A DNA stretch of 64,000 bases from Bradyrhizobium sp. 170 (GTDB taxonomy: Bacteria > Pseudomonadota > Alphaproteobacteria > Rhizobiales > Xanthobacteraceae): contig NZ_CP064703.1 of the NCBI RefSeq assembly GCF_023101085.1, positions 5,332,001 to 5,396,000 on the forward strand, in the 5' to 3' direction. The translations under genes and the position numbers were made by a program. Under the pieces are notes generated by a model. The model had not been told where the DNA came from. It saw nothing but the letters and a program-made list of their open reading frames with translations, and made no database searches. Of the stretch, positions 35,389 through 43,142 are shown one piece after another (within the stretch, counting starts at the first letter, position 1; each line of letters begins with the position of its first letter).

Positions 35389-36549
35389 ATGCTGGAAATT
35401 CGCAACGCGCCCCTCTCCTTTCGGATTTTGACCTGCGCCATCCTGCTCGGCCTCGCCGCCCCGGGCGCACCCGCTTTGGCGCAGTCGAACGATGACGCCA
35501 TGGCGCAGATGAACCAGGACGCCCCGCCTCCGCCGCAGCAGGGCGCGCAGGCCAATCCGATCTGCATGCGGCTCGAAGGACAATTGGCGACCATCGACCG
35601 TGGCGCCGGCACCGGCGACCCCGCCAAGGATGAACAGATCCGTCGCTATCAGGAAGCCCAGGCCAAGCAACAGGCCGAACTCGATCGGGTTACGCTGCAG
35701 GCCAAGCGGATGGGCTGCGAAAGCTCGGGCTTCTTCTCGCTGTTCAACGGCCGGTCCGCCCAGTGCGGTCCGGTCAACAACCAGATTCAGCAGATGCGCG
35801 CCAATCTCGACCAGATCACCACCAGCCTGGAGCGGCTGCGCAGCGGCGGCATCGGCGGCGCCGACCGCGAAAACCAGCGCCGCTCGGTGCTGACGGCGCT
35901 CGCGCAGAACAATTGCGGCCCGCAATATGCCGCTGCCGCGCGCGGACCCGGCAACTTCATCGACAGTCTGTTCGGCAACAACAACCAGACGCTCCCGCCG
36001 CCCAGTGCCGATCTCGGCGCGCCGTCCGGCACCTTCCGCACCGTCTGCGTCCGCACCTGCGACGGCGGTTATTTCCCGGTCTCGTTCGCCACCTACCAGC
36101 AGCGATTTCAGGATGACGAGAGAACCTGCAAGGCGCTTTGCCCGGCGACGGAAGCAACGCTGTTCACCTACCGCAACCCCGGCGAGGACATCAACCAGGC
36201 GGTCTCGATCAACGGCCAAGCTTATACGTCGCTGCCCAACGCATTCAAATTCCGCACCGAGTTCAACGCGTCCTGCGCCTGCAAGGCCGCAGGCCAGACC
36301 TGGTCGGAAGCGCTGAAGTCGGTCGATGACAGGGCCGGCGTTGAGCAGGGCGACATCATCGTCACCGAGGAGAGCGCCAAGCGGATGCAGCAGCGCGCGC
36401 AGCCGAAGGGCGCGCCCGCTCCCAAGAAAGGCACGGCGCCCGCGCCCTCCACCGCCGCGGCACCGCCGCCGGCCGATACGACCGCGACCGCCGGCGACAA
36501 GGACAAGATCCGCACCGTCGGCCCGACCTTCGTCCCGCCGAAGCAATAG
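35389..36549 (+). CDS. DUF2865 domain-containing secreted protein
   Basis: A 386-residue protein with a signal peptide (cleavage near APALAQ). A Gln/Pro-rich linker is followed by a coiled-coil-prone region (about residues 75-160) and a cysteine-containing DUF2865 core (TVCVRTCDGGYFPVSF, CKALCPATEATLF, CACKAAGQTWSEAL). The last 70 residues are Ala/Pro/Lys-rich and disordered. The domain is of unknown function, and I associate it with Bradyrhizobium and relatives. I start at ATG 35389, directly before the signal peptide, although the frame is open further upstream. Confidence 0.82.
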   Translation: MLEIRNAPLSFRILTCAILLGLAAPGAPALAQSNDDAMAQMNQDAPPPPQQGAQANPICMRLEGQLATIDRGAGTGDPAKDEQIRRYQEAQAKQQAELDRVTLQAKRMGCESSGFFSLFNGRSAQCGPVNNQIQQMRANLDQITTSLERLRSGGIGGADRENQRRSVLTALAQNNCGPQYAAAARGPGNFIDSLFGNNNQTLPPPSADLGAPSGTFRTVCVRTCDGGYFPVSFATYQQRFQDDERTCKALCPATEATLFTYRNPGEDINQAVSINGQAYTSLPNAFKFRTEFNASCACKAAGQTWSEALKSVDDRAGVEQGDIIVTEESAKRMQQRAQPKGAPAPKKGTAPAPSTAAAPPPADTTATAGDKDKIRTVGPTFVPPKQ

Positions 36550-36624
36550 ACGCCCTGCCCCTCGAACGCTTCCGCCAGCGCGGGCGGAAGCGCGGTCCTG
36601 GGCTCAAATCTAGCAGGCTTACGG

Positions 36625-37539
36625 CTAGCGTTCCCGGCTCCACGGGAAGAGATTGGCCGGGAAGTCCGCCGCGTAGCGGTGTCCCTTCCGCTGGCGGGGC
36701 TCTTCCTGTGGCGGATTGGGATCCGGCTCCACCACTTTCCGGTACAGATGCCAGGTGGCATGACCGAGCACCGGCAGAACGACGGCGAGACCGACGAAGA
36801 CCGGTATCGAACCGATCACCAGCAGCGCCGCGACGATCACCCCCCACCCGGCCATCGGAACCGGATTCTTCATCACGGCCCACAGCGACGTCCGGATGGC
36901 GTCGATCGCAGTGGCATGCCGGTCAAGCATCAACGGAAACGAAACGACGCTGACGCACAGCGCCACGACCGCGAACAGAAAACCAACGCCGCAACCGACG
37001 ATGATGAGCAACCATCCTTCCGGTGTCGTCAGCACGCGCGTTGCAAAATCGGGGATGCTCGCAGCCGGTGCGTGGCCGAAGATTGTAACGTAGATAGCGT
37101 TCGCTACGCCGATCCAGGCTCCGAACAGAACGAGCAGGAGCACGCCGAGCTCGACCATGGCGCCGACAGCCGGAGCGCGCAGCACGTGAAGCGCATCCGA
37201 CACGCTGACCTCCTCTCCGCGCTCGCGGCGGCGGCTGAGCTCGTAGAGACCAATCGCTGCAAAGGGTCCAAGCAAGGCAAACCCGGCCGCCAGCGGAAAC
37301 AGCAACGGCAGCACCGAATAGCCAAGGACCATCCTGAACAGAGCAATACCGAGAACGGGATAAATCACGCACACGACCACCGCGTGACTTGGCATTGCCT
37401 TGAAGTCCTCCCAGCCGAGGCGCAACGCCTCGCCAAGGTCTGATAGTTCGATCTTGCGAATGGGATATGTGGCGGCGTCGCCGAAAACGTGACGTCCAAC
37501 CTTTGCGATGCTGTCAGAATACGTGGTGGCCATGGACAC
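36625..37539 (-). CDS. DUF2189 integral membrane protein
   Basis: A 304-residue inner-membrane protein with about six spans, matching the DUF2189 pattern (IRKIELSDLGEALRLGWEDF near the N-terminus). The C-terminal 35 residues are charged and cytoplasmic. It is divergent from the coxM operon. DUF2189 genes often lie near cytochrome oxidase clusters in alphaproteobacteria, but that is a recollection; a role in oxidase assembly is only a guess. Starts at ATG 37539 or 37533. Confidence 0.8.
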   Translation of the reverse strand: MSMATTYSDSIAKVGRHVFGDAATYPIRKIELSDLGEALRLGWEDFKAMPSHAVVVCVIYPVLGIALFRMVLGYSVLPLLFPLAAGFALLGPFAAIGLYELSRRRERGEEVSVSDALHVLRAPAVGAMVELGVLLLVLFGAWIGVANAIYVTIFGHAPAASIPDFATRVLTTPEGWLLIIVGCGVGFLFAVVALCVSVVSFPLMLDRHATAIDAIRTSLWAVMKNPVPMAGWGVIVAALLVIGSIPVFVGLAVVLPVLGHATWHLYRKVVEPDPNPPQEEPRQRKGHRYAADFPANLFPWSRER

Positions 37540-38078
37540 AAACCTCCCGTGCTCGCAGTAGCGGCGGTCAAACGACGCCGCAACCCGCGTGTCTCCGCAT
37601 TGATATGCGAGAGTCGCGGTCGAGCCGAGTACGGCAAACCCAGGTGCACCGAAAGGAGCTTAGCCGGACGAAACTTGTCGCGACCTGCCCAACAAGCTTA
37701 GCGCGATTGGCTTCAAATAGCACTCGCGAAATAGCACTCGCAGTTGGGCGAATTGTGCACGCTGCCGGTCATTAGGTGCAATGCGTCATCGTCGAACGAT
37801 TGTGCTGGCTCGCAGCTTGCTGCATCTGCGCAGCGTGTCGACGCTCAAGTGATCTATTGACGTCAGCGCCGACGCGTACCATCCTCATTTCTGACGCCCC
37901 AGATTCCGATGAAAGCGGTCGTAACGTGTGCTCGGTGCCACGTTTGGATGTCGCGACCGGTCAAATGGGCGAGGCAAGACACACTGCGATGGCGCATGTG
38001 AAGTCGGCCATCGAGACAGGTGTGTGCTCCGCCCTCTGATTCGACTCCGTTGCCTTTACTGGCAAGAAGGAGCGAGGG
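37540..38078. other. 539-bp regulatory region between DUF2189 and coxM
   Basis: No gene is convincing here. It contains two tandem copies of aaatagcactcgc (37715-37741). I looked for a FixK/FNR box (TTGAT-N4-ATCAA) and found no good match. The long minus-strand frame that reaches in from coxM is antisense. Confidence 0.55.
37715..37742. repeat. 14-bp tandem direct repeat upstream of coxM
   Basis: aaatagcactcgcg followed by aaatagcactcgca: two 14-bp units differing only in the last base, about 335 bp upstream of coxM. Possibly a regulator site, possibly slippage. Confidence 0.6.
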
Positions 38079-38912
38079 ATGGTTGTCGCCGTCATACTGC
38101 TTCTGGTCGCCGTCGGCTCGGTGCTGTTTCACATCTACAGCCCGTGGTGGTGGACGCCGATCGCCACCAACTGGCGCTACATTGACGACACGATCAGCAT
38201 AACCTTCTGGATCACCGGGGCGGTTTTCTTCGCGGTCATCGCGTTCATGGCCTATTGCGTCTTCCGCTTCCATCACAAGGAAGGAAGGCAGGCGGCCTAC
38301 AATCCCGAAAACAAAAAGCTCGAATGGTGGCTCACCATCGGGACCGCGATCGGCGTTGGAGCCATGTTGGCGCCCGGCCTGGTGGTCTGGCACCAGTTCG
38401 TCACGGTTCCGGCCGACGCCACCGAGATCGAAGTCATGGGCCAGCAATGGAACTGGAGCTTCCGCCTCCCCGGCAAGGACGGCCGGATGGGCACAACCGA
38501 CGTTCGCCACGTCAGCTCCGACAACCCTATGGGCTTGAACCCCGACGATCAGCACGGGCAGGACGACGTTGTCATCGCAAGCGACGACTTGCACCTCCCC
38601 GTCGGCAAGCCGGTCAAGGTTTTGCTTCGCTCCCTCGATGTCCTGCACGATTTCTATGTGCCCGAGTTCCGCGCCAAGATGGATATGGTCCCGGGCATGG
38701 TCACCTATTTCTGGATGACCCCGATCCGAACCGGAACGTTTGATGTTCTCTGCGCCGAGTTATGCGGTGCTGCGCACGCGCAGATGCGCGCCAAGGTTTT
38801 CGTCGACGAAGAGAGCGACTACCGGGCCTGGCTGGAGAAGCAGAAGACGTTTGCGGAATTGTCAGGCCGAAGCGCCGTTAAGAGGGCGACGTACGAATCC
38901 GGCGGCAAATAA
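38079..38912 (+). CDS. coxM: cytochrome c oxidase subunit II (alternative CuA oxidase)
   Basis: A 277-residue subunit II with hydrophobic segments near residues 1-20, 38-62 and 82-104, then a periplasmic cupredoxin domain. The CuA ligands are all present: His190, Cys225, Glu227, Cys229, His233 and Met236 (CAELCGAAHAQM). There is no fused cytochrome c domain. It accepts electrons from cytochrome c and passes them to subunit I. ATG 38079 follows AAGGAGCGAGGG. Gene order II-I-III-III-IV matches coxMNOP of Bradyrhizobium, the alternative oxidase used under low oxygen. Confidence 0.88.
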   Translation: MVVAVILLLVAVGSVLFHIYSPWWWTPIATNWRYIDDTISITFWITGAVFFAVIAFMAYCVFRFHHKEGRQAAYNPENKKLEWWLTIGTAIGVGAMLAPGLVVWHQFVTVPADATEIEVMGQQWNWSFRLPGKDGRMGTTDVRHVSSDNPMGLNPDDQHGQDDVVIASDDLHLPVGKPVKVLLRSLDVLHDFYVPEFRAKMDMVPGMVTYFWMTPIRTGTFDVLCAELCGAAHAQMRAKVFVDEESDYRAWLEKQKTFAELSGRSAVKRATYESGGK

Positions 38913-38994
38913 GAAATGCTGCTGCGAAGATAGATTGGGCGCGCAAGACCCTCTCATCGCGCCGTGATGGAAGAAACGACCGGGAGGTAATTTG

Positions 38995-40770
38995 ATGGTC
39001 GATGTCCCGTATGACAGAATCGCAGACGTTCCGCCTGCCGAAGTGCCGGAGGTTGAGCTCTATCATCCCAAAAGCTGGTGGACGCACTACGTCTTTTCGC
39101 AGGACGCCAAAATCATCGCCATCCAGTACTCGCTGACGGCGACGGCAATCGGGCTGGTGGCTTTGGTGCTGTCGTGGCTGATGCGGCTGCAATTGGGATT
39201 TCCCGGCACATTCTCCTTCATTGATGCGAACCAATACCTTCAGTTCATCACCATGCACGGCATGATCATGGTGATCTACCTGCTCACGGCATTGTTCCTT
39301 GGAGGCTTCGGCAACTACCTGATCCCGCTGATGGTCGGCGCACGGGACATGGTTTTCCCCTATGTGAACATGCTGAGCTACTGGGTTTACCTGCTTGCGG
39401 TCCTGGTGCTGGCCTCGGCGTTTTTCGTGCCCGGCGGGCCGACCGGTGCAGGCTGGACGCTGTACCCGCCGCAGGCGATTCTCTCCGGCACCCCCGGACA
39501 GGATTGGGGCATCGTTCTCATGCTGGCGTCGCTGATCCTGTTCATCATCGGCTTCACCATGGGCGGGCTGAACTACGTGGTGACCGTGCTGCAGGCGCGC
39601 ACGCGCGGCATGACGTTGATGCGTTTGCCCCTGACAGTGTGGGGCATCTTCACGGCCACCGTGATGGCGCTGCTGGCTTTCCCGGCGCTGTTCGTCGCCT
39701 CTGTCATGATGCTGTTCGACCGCTTGCTGGGAACCAGCTTCTTCATGCCTGCACTCGTCGAGATGGGCCAGCAGATGAAGTATGGCGGCGGCAGCCCGAT
39801 CCTGTTCCAGCACCTGTTCTGGTTCTTCGGCCATCCCGAAGTCTACATCGTCGCCCTGCCCGCCTTCGGCATCGTTTCGGATCTGATCAGCACGCATGCG
39901 CGAAAGAACATCTTCGGCTATCGCATGATGGTCTGGGCTATCGTTGGAATCGGCGCGCTCAGTTTCGTCGTATGGGCGCACCACATGTATGTGAGCGGCA
40001 TGCACCCGCATTTCGGGTTCTTCTTCGCCACGACGACGCTCATCATCGCGATCCCGACCGCCATCAAGGTCTACAACTGGGTACTGACCCTGTGGCGCGG
40101 CGACATCCACCTCACGGTCCCGATGCTGTTCGCCCTCGGCTTCATCATAACATTCGTGAACGGCGGGCTCACCGGCCTCTTCCTCGGCAACGTCGTCGTG
40201 GATGTCCCGCTATCGGATACCATGTTCGTCGTCGCGCATTTCCATATGGTGATGGGCGTGGCGCCGATCATGGTCGTGCTGGGCGCAATCTATCATTGGT
40301 ACCCCAAGGTCACCGGGCGGATGCTGGATGACTGGATGGGCAAGTTTCATTTCTGGGTCACGTTCCTCGGCGCCTATCTGATCTTCTTCCCCATGCATTA
40401 TCTCGGGCTGCAGGGAGTCCCGCGCCGGTATCACGACATTGGCGAAGCGGCGTTCATCACGCCGAACGTCCATACGCTCAATGCCTTCATCACCGTGGTG
40501 GCTTTGATCGTGGGCTTCGCCCAGATGGTGTTCCTGTTCAATCTTGTCTGGAGCCTGTTCAAGGGTAAGGCTTCAGGCGGCAATCCATGGCGGGCGACAA
40601 CACTGGAGTGGCAGACGCCGGAGACCCCGCCCGGGCACGGCAACTGGGGCAAGGAGCTCCCGGTGGTCTATCGATGGGCGTATGACTACAGCGTGCCCGG
40701 TGCTGCGCAGGACTTCATTCCGCAGAACCAGCCACGAGCGACGCCGGCCCTTCAGGGAGCCGCGCCGTGA
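38995..40770 (+). CDS. coxN: cytochrome c oxidase subunit I
   Basis: A 591-residue haem-copper oxidase subunit I with about 12 spans. Haem a ligand His88 (TMHGMIM), CuB ligands His280 (GHPEVYI, with Glu282 of the D-channel and the crosslinked Tyr284) and His329/His330 (WAHHMYVSGMHP), and the late histidines of VAHFHMVMG are present, so it is an A1-type proton pump. The D-channel entrance Asp in ARDMVFPYVNM is kept. Start ATG 38995 has GGGAGG just upstream. The stop overlaps the coxO GTG. Confidence 0.92.
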   Translation: MVDVPYDRIADVPPAEVPEVELYHPKSWWTHYVFSQDAKIIAIQYSLTATAIGLVALVLSWLMRLQLGFPGTFSFIDANQYLQFITMHGMIMVIYLLTALFLGGFGNYLIPLMVGARDMVFPYVNMLSYWVYLLAVLVLASAFFVPGGPTGAGWTLYPPQAILSGTPGQDWGIVLMLASLILFIIGFTMGGLNYVVTVLQARTRGMTLMRLPLTVWGIFTATVMALLAFPALFVASVMMLFDRLLGTSFFMPALVEMGQQMKYGGGSPILFQHLFWFFGHPEVYIVALPAFGIVSDLISTHARKNIFGYRMMVWAIVGIGALSFVVWAHHMYVSGMHPHFGFFFATTTLIIAIPTAIKVYNWVLTLWRGDIHLTVPMLFALGFIITFVNGGLTGLFLGNVVVDVPLSDTMFVVAHFHMVMGVAPIMVVLGAIYHWYPKVTGRMLDDWMGKFHFWVTFLGAYLIFFPMHYLGLQGVPRRYHDIGEAAFITPNVHTLNAFITVVALIVGFAQMVFLFNLVWSLFKGKASGGNPWRATTLEWQTPETPPGHGNWGKELPVVYRWAYDYSVPGAAQDFIPQNQPRATPALQGAAP

Positions 40771-41471
40771 GCGCCATCATCCTGTTCATGGCTGTAATAG
40801 CGGTCATCGTCGGATGGTGGCTCTCGCAGCAACGGCTGATGGCCAAGCCCTGGCTGGAAGAAGGTTCGATCGATGACTTCCCGGGCACGGGAGCAATGAC
40901 CTTGCCGGCAGCGAAGATCGGACTGGGAGTGTTTCTCGCTGTCGCCGGCTCGTTGTTCGCACTCTTCACCAGCGCTTACTCCATGCGGATGAACATGGTG
41001 GACTGGCGCGCGATGCCCGTGCCTGGGCTGCTGTGGTTCAATACCGGCGTCCTGGTCTTGAGCAGCATTGCGCTGCAACGGGCGTACGTGGCCGCGCGCC
41101 GAGACAACATGAACGGTGTCATCGTCGGCCTATGCGCAGGCGGAGCATCCGCCGTTACATTCCTGGTTGGGCAATTGCTGGCGTGGCAACAGCTGAGGGC
41201 CGCGGGCTATTTCGTCGCGTCCAATCCAGCCAATTCCTTCTTCTACATGATCACCGCGGCCCACGGGCTGCACCTGATGGGCGGCCTGGTGGCCCTGGGC
41301 AGAACGACTGCCAAGGTATGGCGTGGCGCCGAGATGCCCCAGGTGCGCCTGAGCGTGGAGCTCTGCACGATCTACTGGCACTTCCTGCTGCTGGTCTGGC
41401 TGGTCTTGCTTGGTCTGTTGACGGGCTGGACGGACGATTTCGTCGACATCTGTCGGCGGTTGCTCACCTAG
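40767..41471 (+). CDS. coxO: cytochrome c oxidase subunit III-like protein, first copy
   Basis: A 234-residue, seven-span haem-copper oxidase subunit III. Recognisable parts are FFYMITAAHGLHLMGG and LCTIYWHFLLLVWLVLL. It starts at GTG 40767, overlapping the coxN stop by 3 bp. A second, different subunit III-like gene follows. In Bradyrhizobium coxMNOP both CoxO and CoxP were described as subunit III homologues. This copy has the more divergent N-terminus. Confidence 0.86.
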   Translation: MSAIILFMAVIAVIVGWWLSQQRLMAKPWLEEGSIDDFPGTGAMTLPAAKIGLGVFLAVAGSLFALFTSAYSMRMNMVDWRAMPVPGLLWFNTGVLVLSSIALQRAYVAARRDNMNGVIVGLCAGGASAVTFLVGQLLAWQQLRAAGYFVASNPANSFFYMITAAHGLHLMGGLVALGRTTAKVWRGAEMPQVRLSVELCTIYWHFLLLVWLVLLGLLTGWTDDFVDICRRLLT

Positions 41472-41481
41472 GAGAGACCAG

Positions 41482-42204
41482 ATGGCAGAGACTGCGCTGA
41501 CAAACCCTGGAGAATCGCCTGCGCGGGCTGCCGGCTGGCAAGGCATTGCCGCCGACTGGTCCTCGGATCAGCGCGCCTTCAAGAATGTCTCCTGGGGGAA
41601 GGCCATGATGTGGATCTTCCTCCTGAGCGACACCTTTATCTTCAGCTGTTTTCTGCTGTCCTACATGACGGCGCGAATGTCCACGACCGTGCCGTGGCCG
41701 AATCCGAGCGAGGTGTTCGCTCTCACCATCGGCGGGCATCATATTCCCCTCATCCTGATCGCCATCATGACCTTCGTCCTGATCAGCAGCAGCGGGACGA
41801 TGGCGATGGCCGTCAATTTCGGTTACCGCCGTGATCGCGCCAAGACCGCGGCCTTGATGCTGGCCACGGCGGTACTTGGCGCAACGTTCGTCGGAATGCA
41901 GGCCTTCGAATGGACCAAGCTGATCATGGAGGGCGTACGTCCCTGGGAAAACCCCTGGGGCGCGGCGCAGTTCGGCTCCAGCTTCTTCATGATCACGGGC
42001 TTCCACGGCACCCACGTGACGATCGGCGTGATTTTCCTGATTGCCATCGCGCGAAAGGTCTGGCGGGGAGACTTTGACGTCGAGAGGCGCGGCTTTTTCA
42101 CGAGCAGGAAGGGGAATTACGAGATCGTCGAAATCACCGGCCTTTACTGGCACTTCGTCGATCTCGTGTGGGTGTTCATCTTTGCCTTCTTTTATCTGTG
42201 GTGA
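41482..42204 (+). CDS. coxP: cytochrome c oxidase subunit III-like protein, second copy
   Basis: A 240-residue multi-span protein of the subunit III family (FGSSFFMITGFHGTHVTIG and ITGLYWHFVDLVWVFIF), closer to the classical CtaE pattern than its neighbour. An N-terminal soluble stretch of about 37 residues precedes the first span. ATG 41482 has GGAGAG upstream. Whether the two subunit III proteins occur together in one complex or replace each other is not known from sequence. Confidence 0.86.
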   Translation: MAETALTNPGESPARAAGWQGIAADWSSDQRAFKNVSWGKAMMWIFLLSDTFIFSCFLLSYMTARMSTTVPWPNPSEVFALTIGGHHIPLILIAIMTFVLISSSGTMAMAVNFGYRRDRAKTAALMLATAVLGATFVGMQAFEWTKLIMEGVRPWENPWGAAQFGSSFFMITGFHGTHVTIGVIFLIAIARKVWRGDFDVERRGFFTSRKGNYEIVEITGLYWHFVDLVWVFIFAFFYLW

Positions 42205-42213
42205 GGTCAGCGC

Positions 42214-42615
42214 ATGACAAACGTGGCGATACATCTAGAAGCACAACAACCTTCGCTGCAAACCCATGTGCATGACGCAATCGCAACTGGAGCTGCGCAC
42301 GTAAAGGGGCAGCAGCATCCGATCAAGCTCTATCTCGTGGTCTGGGGATGGTTGTTCGTCCTCAGCACCTGTTCCTATCTCGTCGACTACTTTGGCCTCC
42401 ACGGCTATCTCAGATGGTCGCTGATCCTGCTGTTCATGGTGCTGAAGGCCGGCCTGATCGTCGCCGTCTTCATGCACATGGCCTGGGAGCGGCTGGCCCT
42501 GAGCTATGCCATCCTGCTGCCGCCGGTGCTGGTGCTGGTATTCGTGGCCATCATGGTGTTCGAATCCGAGTACACGCACCTCATCCGGGTCCTGTTCTTC
42601 GCATCGCCGACTTAG
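42214..42615 (+). CDS. cytochrome c oxidase subunit IV-like protein
   Basis: A 133-residue protein with three spans (about 42-62, 68-90 and 98-122) after a polar N-terminus with several histidines (VHDAIATGAAHVKGQQH). The pattern MVLKAGLIVAVFMHMAWER is typical of the bacterial CyoD/CtaF subunit IV family, which stabilises the CuB site during assembly. It begins 9 bp after coxP and ends the operon. Confidence 0.82.
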   Translation: MTNVAIHLEAQQPSLQTHVHDAIATGAAHVKGQQHPIKLYLVVWGWLFVLSTCSYLVDYFGLHGYLRWSLILLFMVLKAGLIVAVFMHMAWERLALSYAILLPPVLVLVFVAIMVFESEYTHLIRVLFFASPT

Positions 42616-42621
42616 CCCTTT

Positions 42622-42644
42622 CCGTTTCGATGGAATCGAAACGG
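42622..42644. terminator. 10-bp perfect inverted repeat after the cox operon
   Basis: CCGTTTCGAT-GGA-ATCGAAACGG starts 7 bp after the subunit IV stop. It has no U-tract, but the position suggests a 3' end or stabilising hairpin for the cox transcript. Confidence 0.5.
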
Positions 42645-42660
42645 GGCTCTGGATTCCAGG

Positions 42661-42704
42661 TTGACGCGTTTTCTTGACGCGAACCGGTTTCCACTTCGCT
42701 TGAA
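42661..42704. repeat. 'ttgacgcgttttctt' intergenic repeat, copy 1
   Basis: ttgacgcgttttcttgacgc then gaaccggtttccacttcgct. Related copies lie at 43053-43103, 44951-45034 (reverse) and 53191-53259. Confidence 0.8.
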
Positions 42705-42747
42705 GACGCCCCAGGTAACTGCCACCTCGCATCGGAAGGAGGAGGTC

Positions 42748-43041
42748 ATGACCACCTACGTCATGCTTGCAAATTGGACCGACCAAGGCATCCTGAAGGT
42801 AAAGGACTCGCCTCGTCGTCTGGATACGGCAAAGAAAGCGCTCAAGGATATGGGCGGCGAGTTCAAACTCTTTTTCCTCACCATGGGCGACTATGACATC
42901 GTCGCGATCTACGAAGCTCCCGATGATGCCGTGGCGGCGCGTTTTAATCTGCAGCTGGGCATGCTGGGAAACATCCGGACACGCACGCTGAAAGCGTTTC
43001 CTGAAGCCACCTATCGGGAAGTCATCAACTCGCTGGGTTAG
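42748..43041 (+). CDS. GYD domain-containing protein
   Basis: A 97-residue protein of the GYD family, with the pattern FFLTMGDYDIVAIYEAPDD in the centre. The fold is ferredoxin-like; no biochemical role is established. ATG 42748 has an excellent ribosome site (GGAAGGAGGAGG). It lies between two copies of the ttgacgcg repeat and is probably a single-gene unit. Confidence 0.85.
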   Translation: MTTYVMLANWTDQGILKVKDSPRRLDTAKKALKDMGGEFKLFFLTMGDYDIVAIYEAPDDAVAARFNLQLGMLGNIRTRTLKAFPEATYREVINSLG

Positions 43042-43052
43042 AGCTTTCTTGT

Positions 43053-43103
43053 TTTGACGCGTTTTCTTCACGCGAACCGGTATCCACTTCGCTCGAAAAC
43101 GCT
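43053..43103. repeat. 'ttgacgcgttttctt' intergenic repeat, copy 2
   Basis: ttttgacgcgttttcttcac then gcgaaccggtatccacttcgctcg, directly after the GYD gene. The most complete plus-oriented copy in the window. Confidence 0.82.
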
Positions 43104-43142
43104 ATTGAGCAGAGCGCGATGACTTAGCATGCGCTATGGAGA

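Noticed and set aside
37540..38078. FixK/FNR box upstream of coxM
   Set aside because: Only weak halves (TTGAT near 37600, TTG-N4-CAA near 37707) were found, with wrong spacing.
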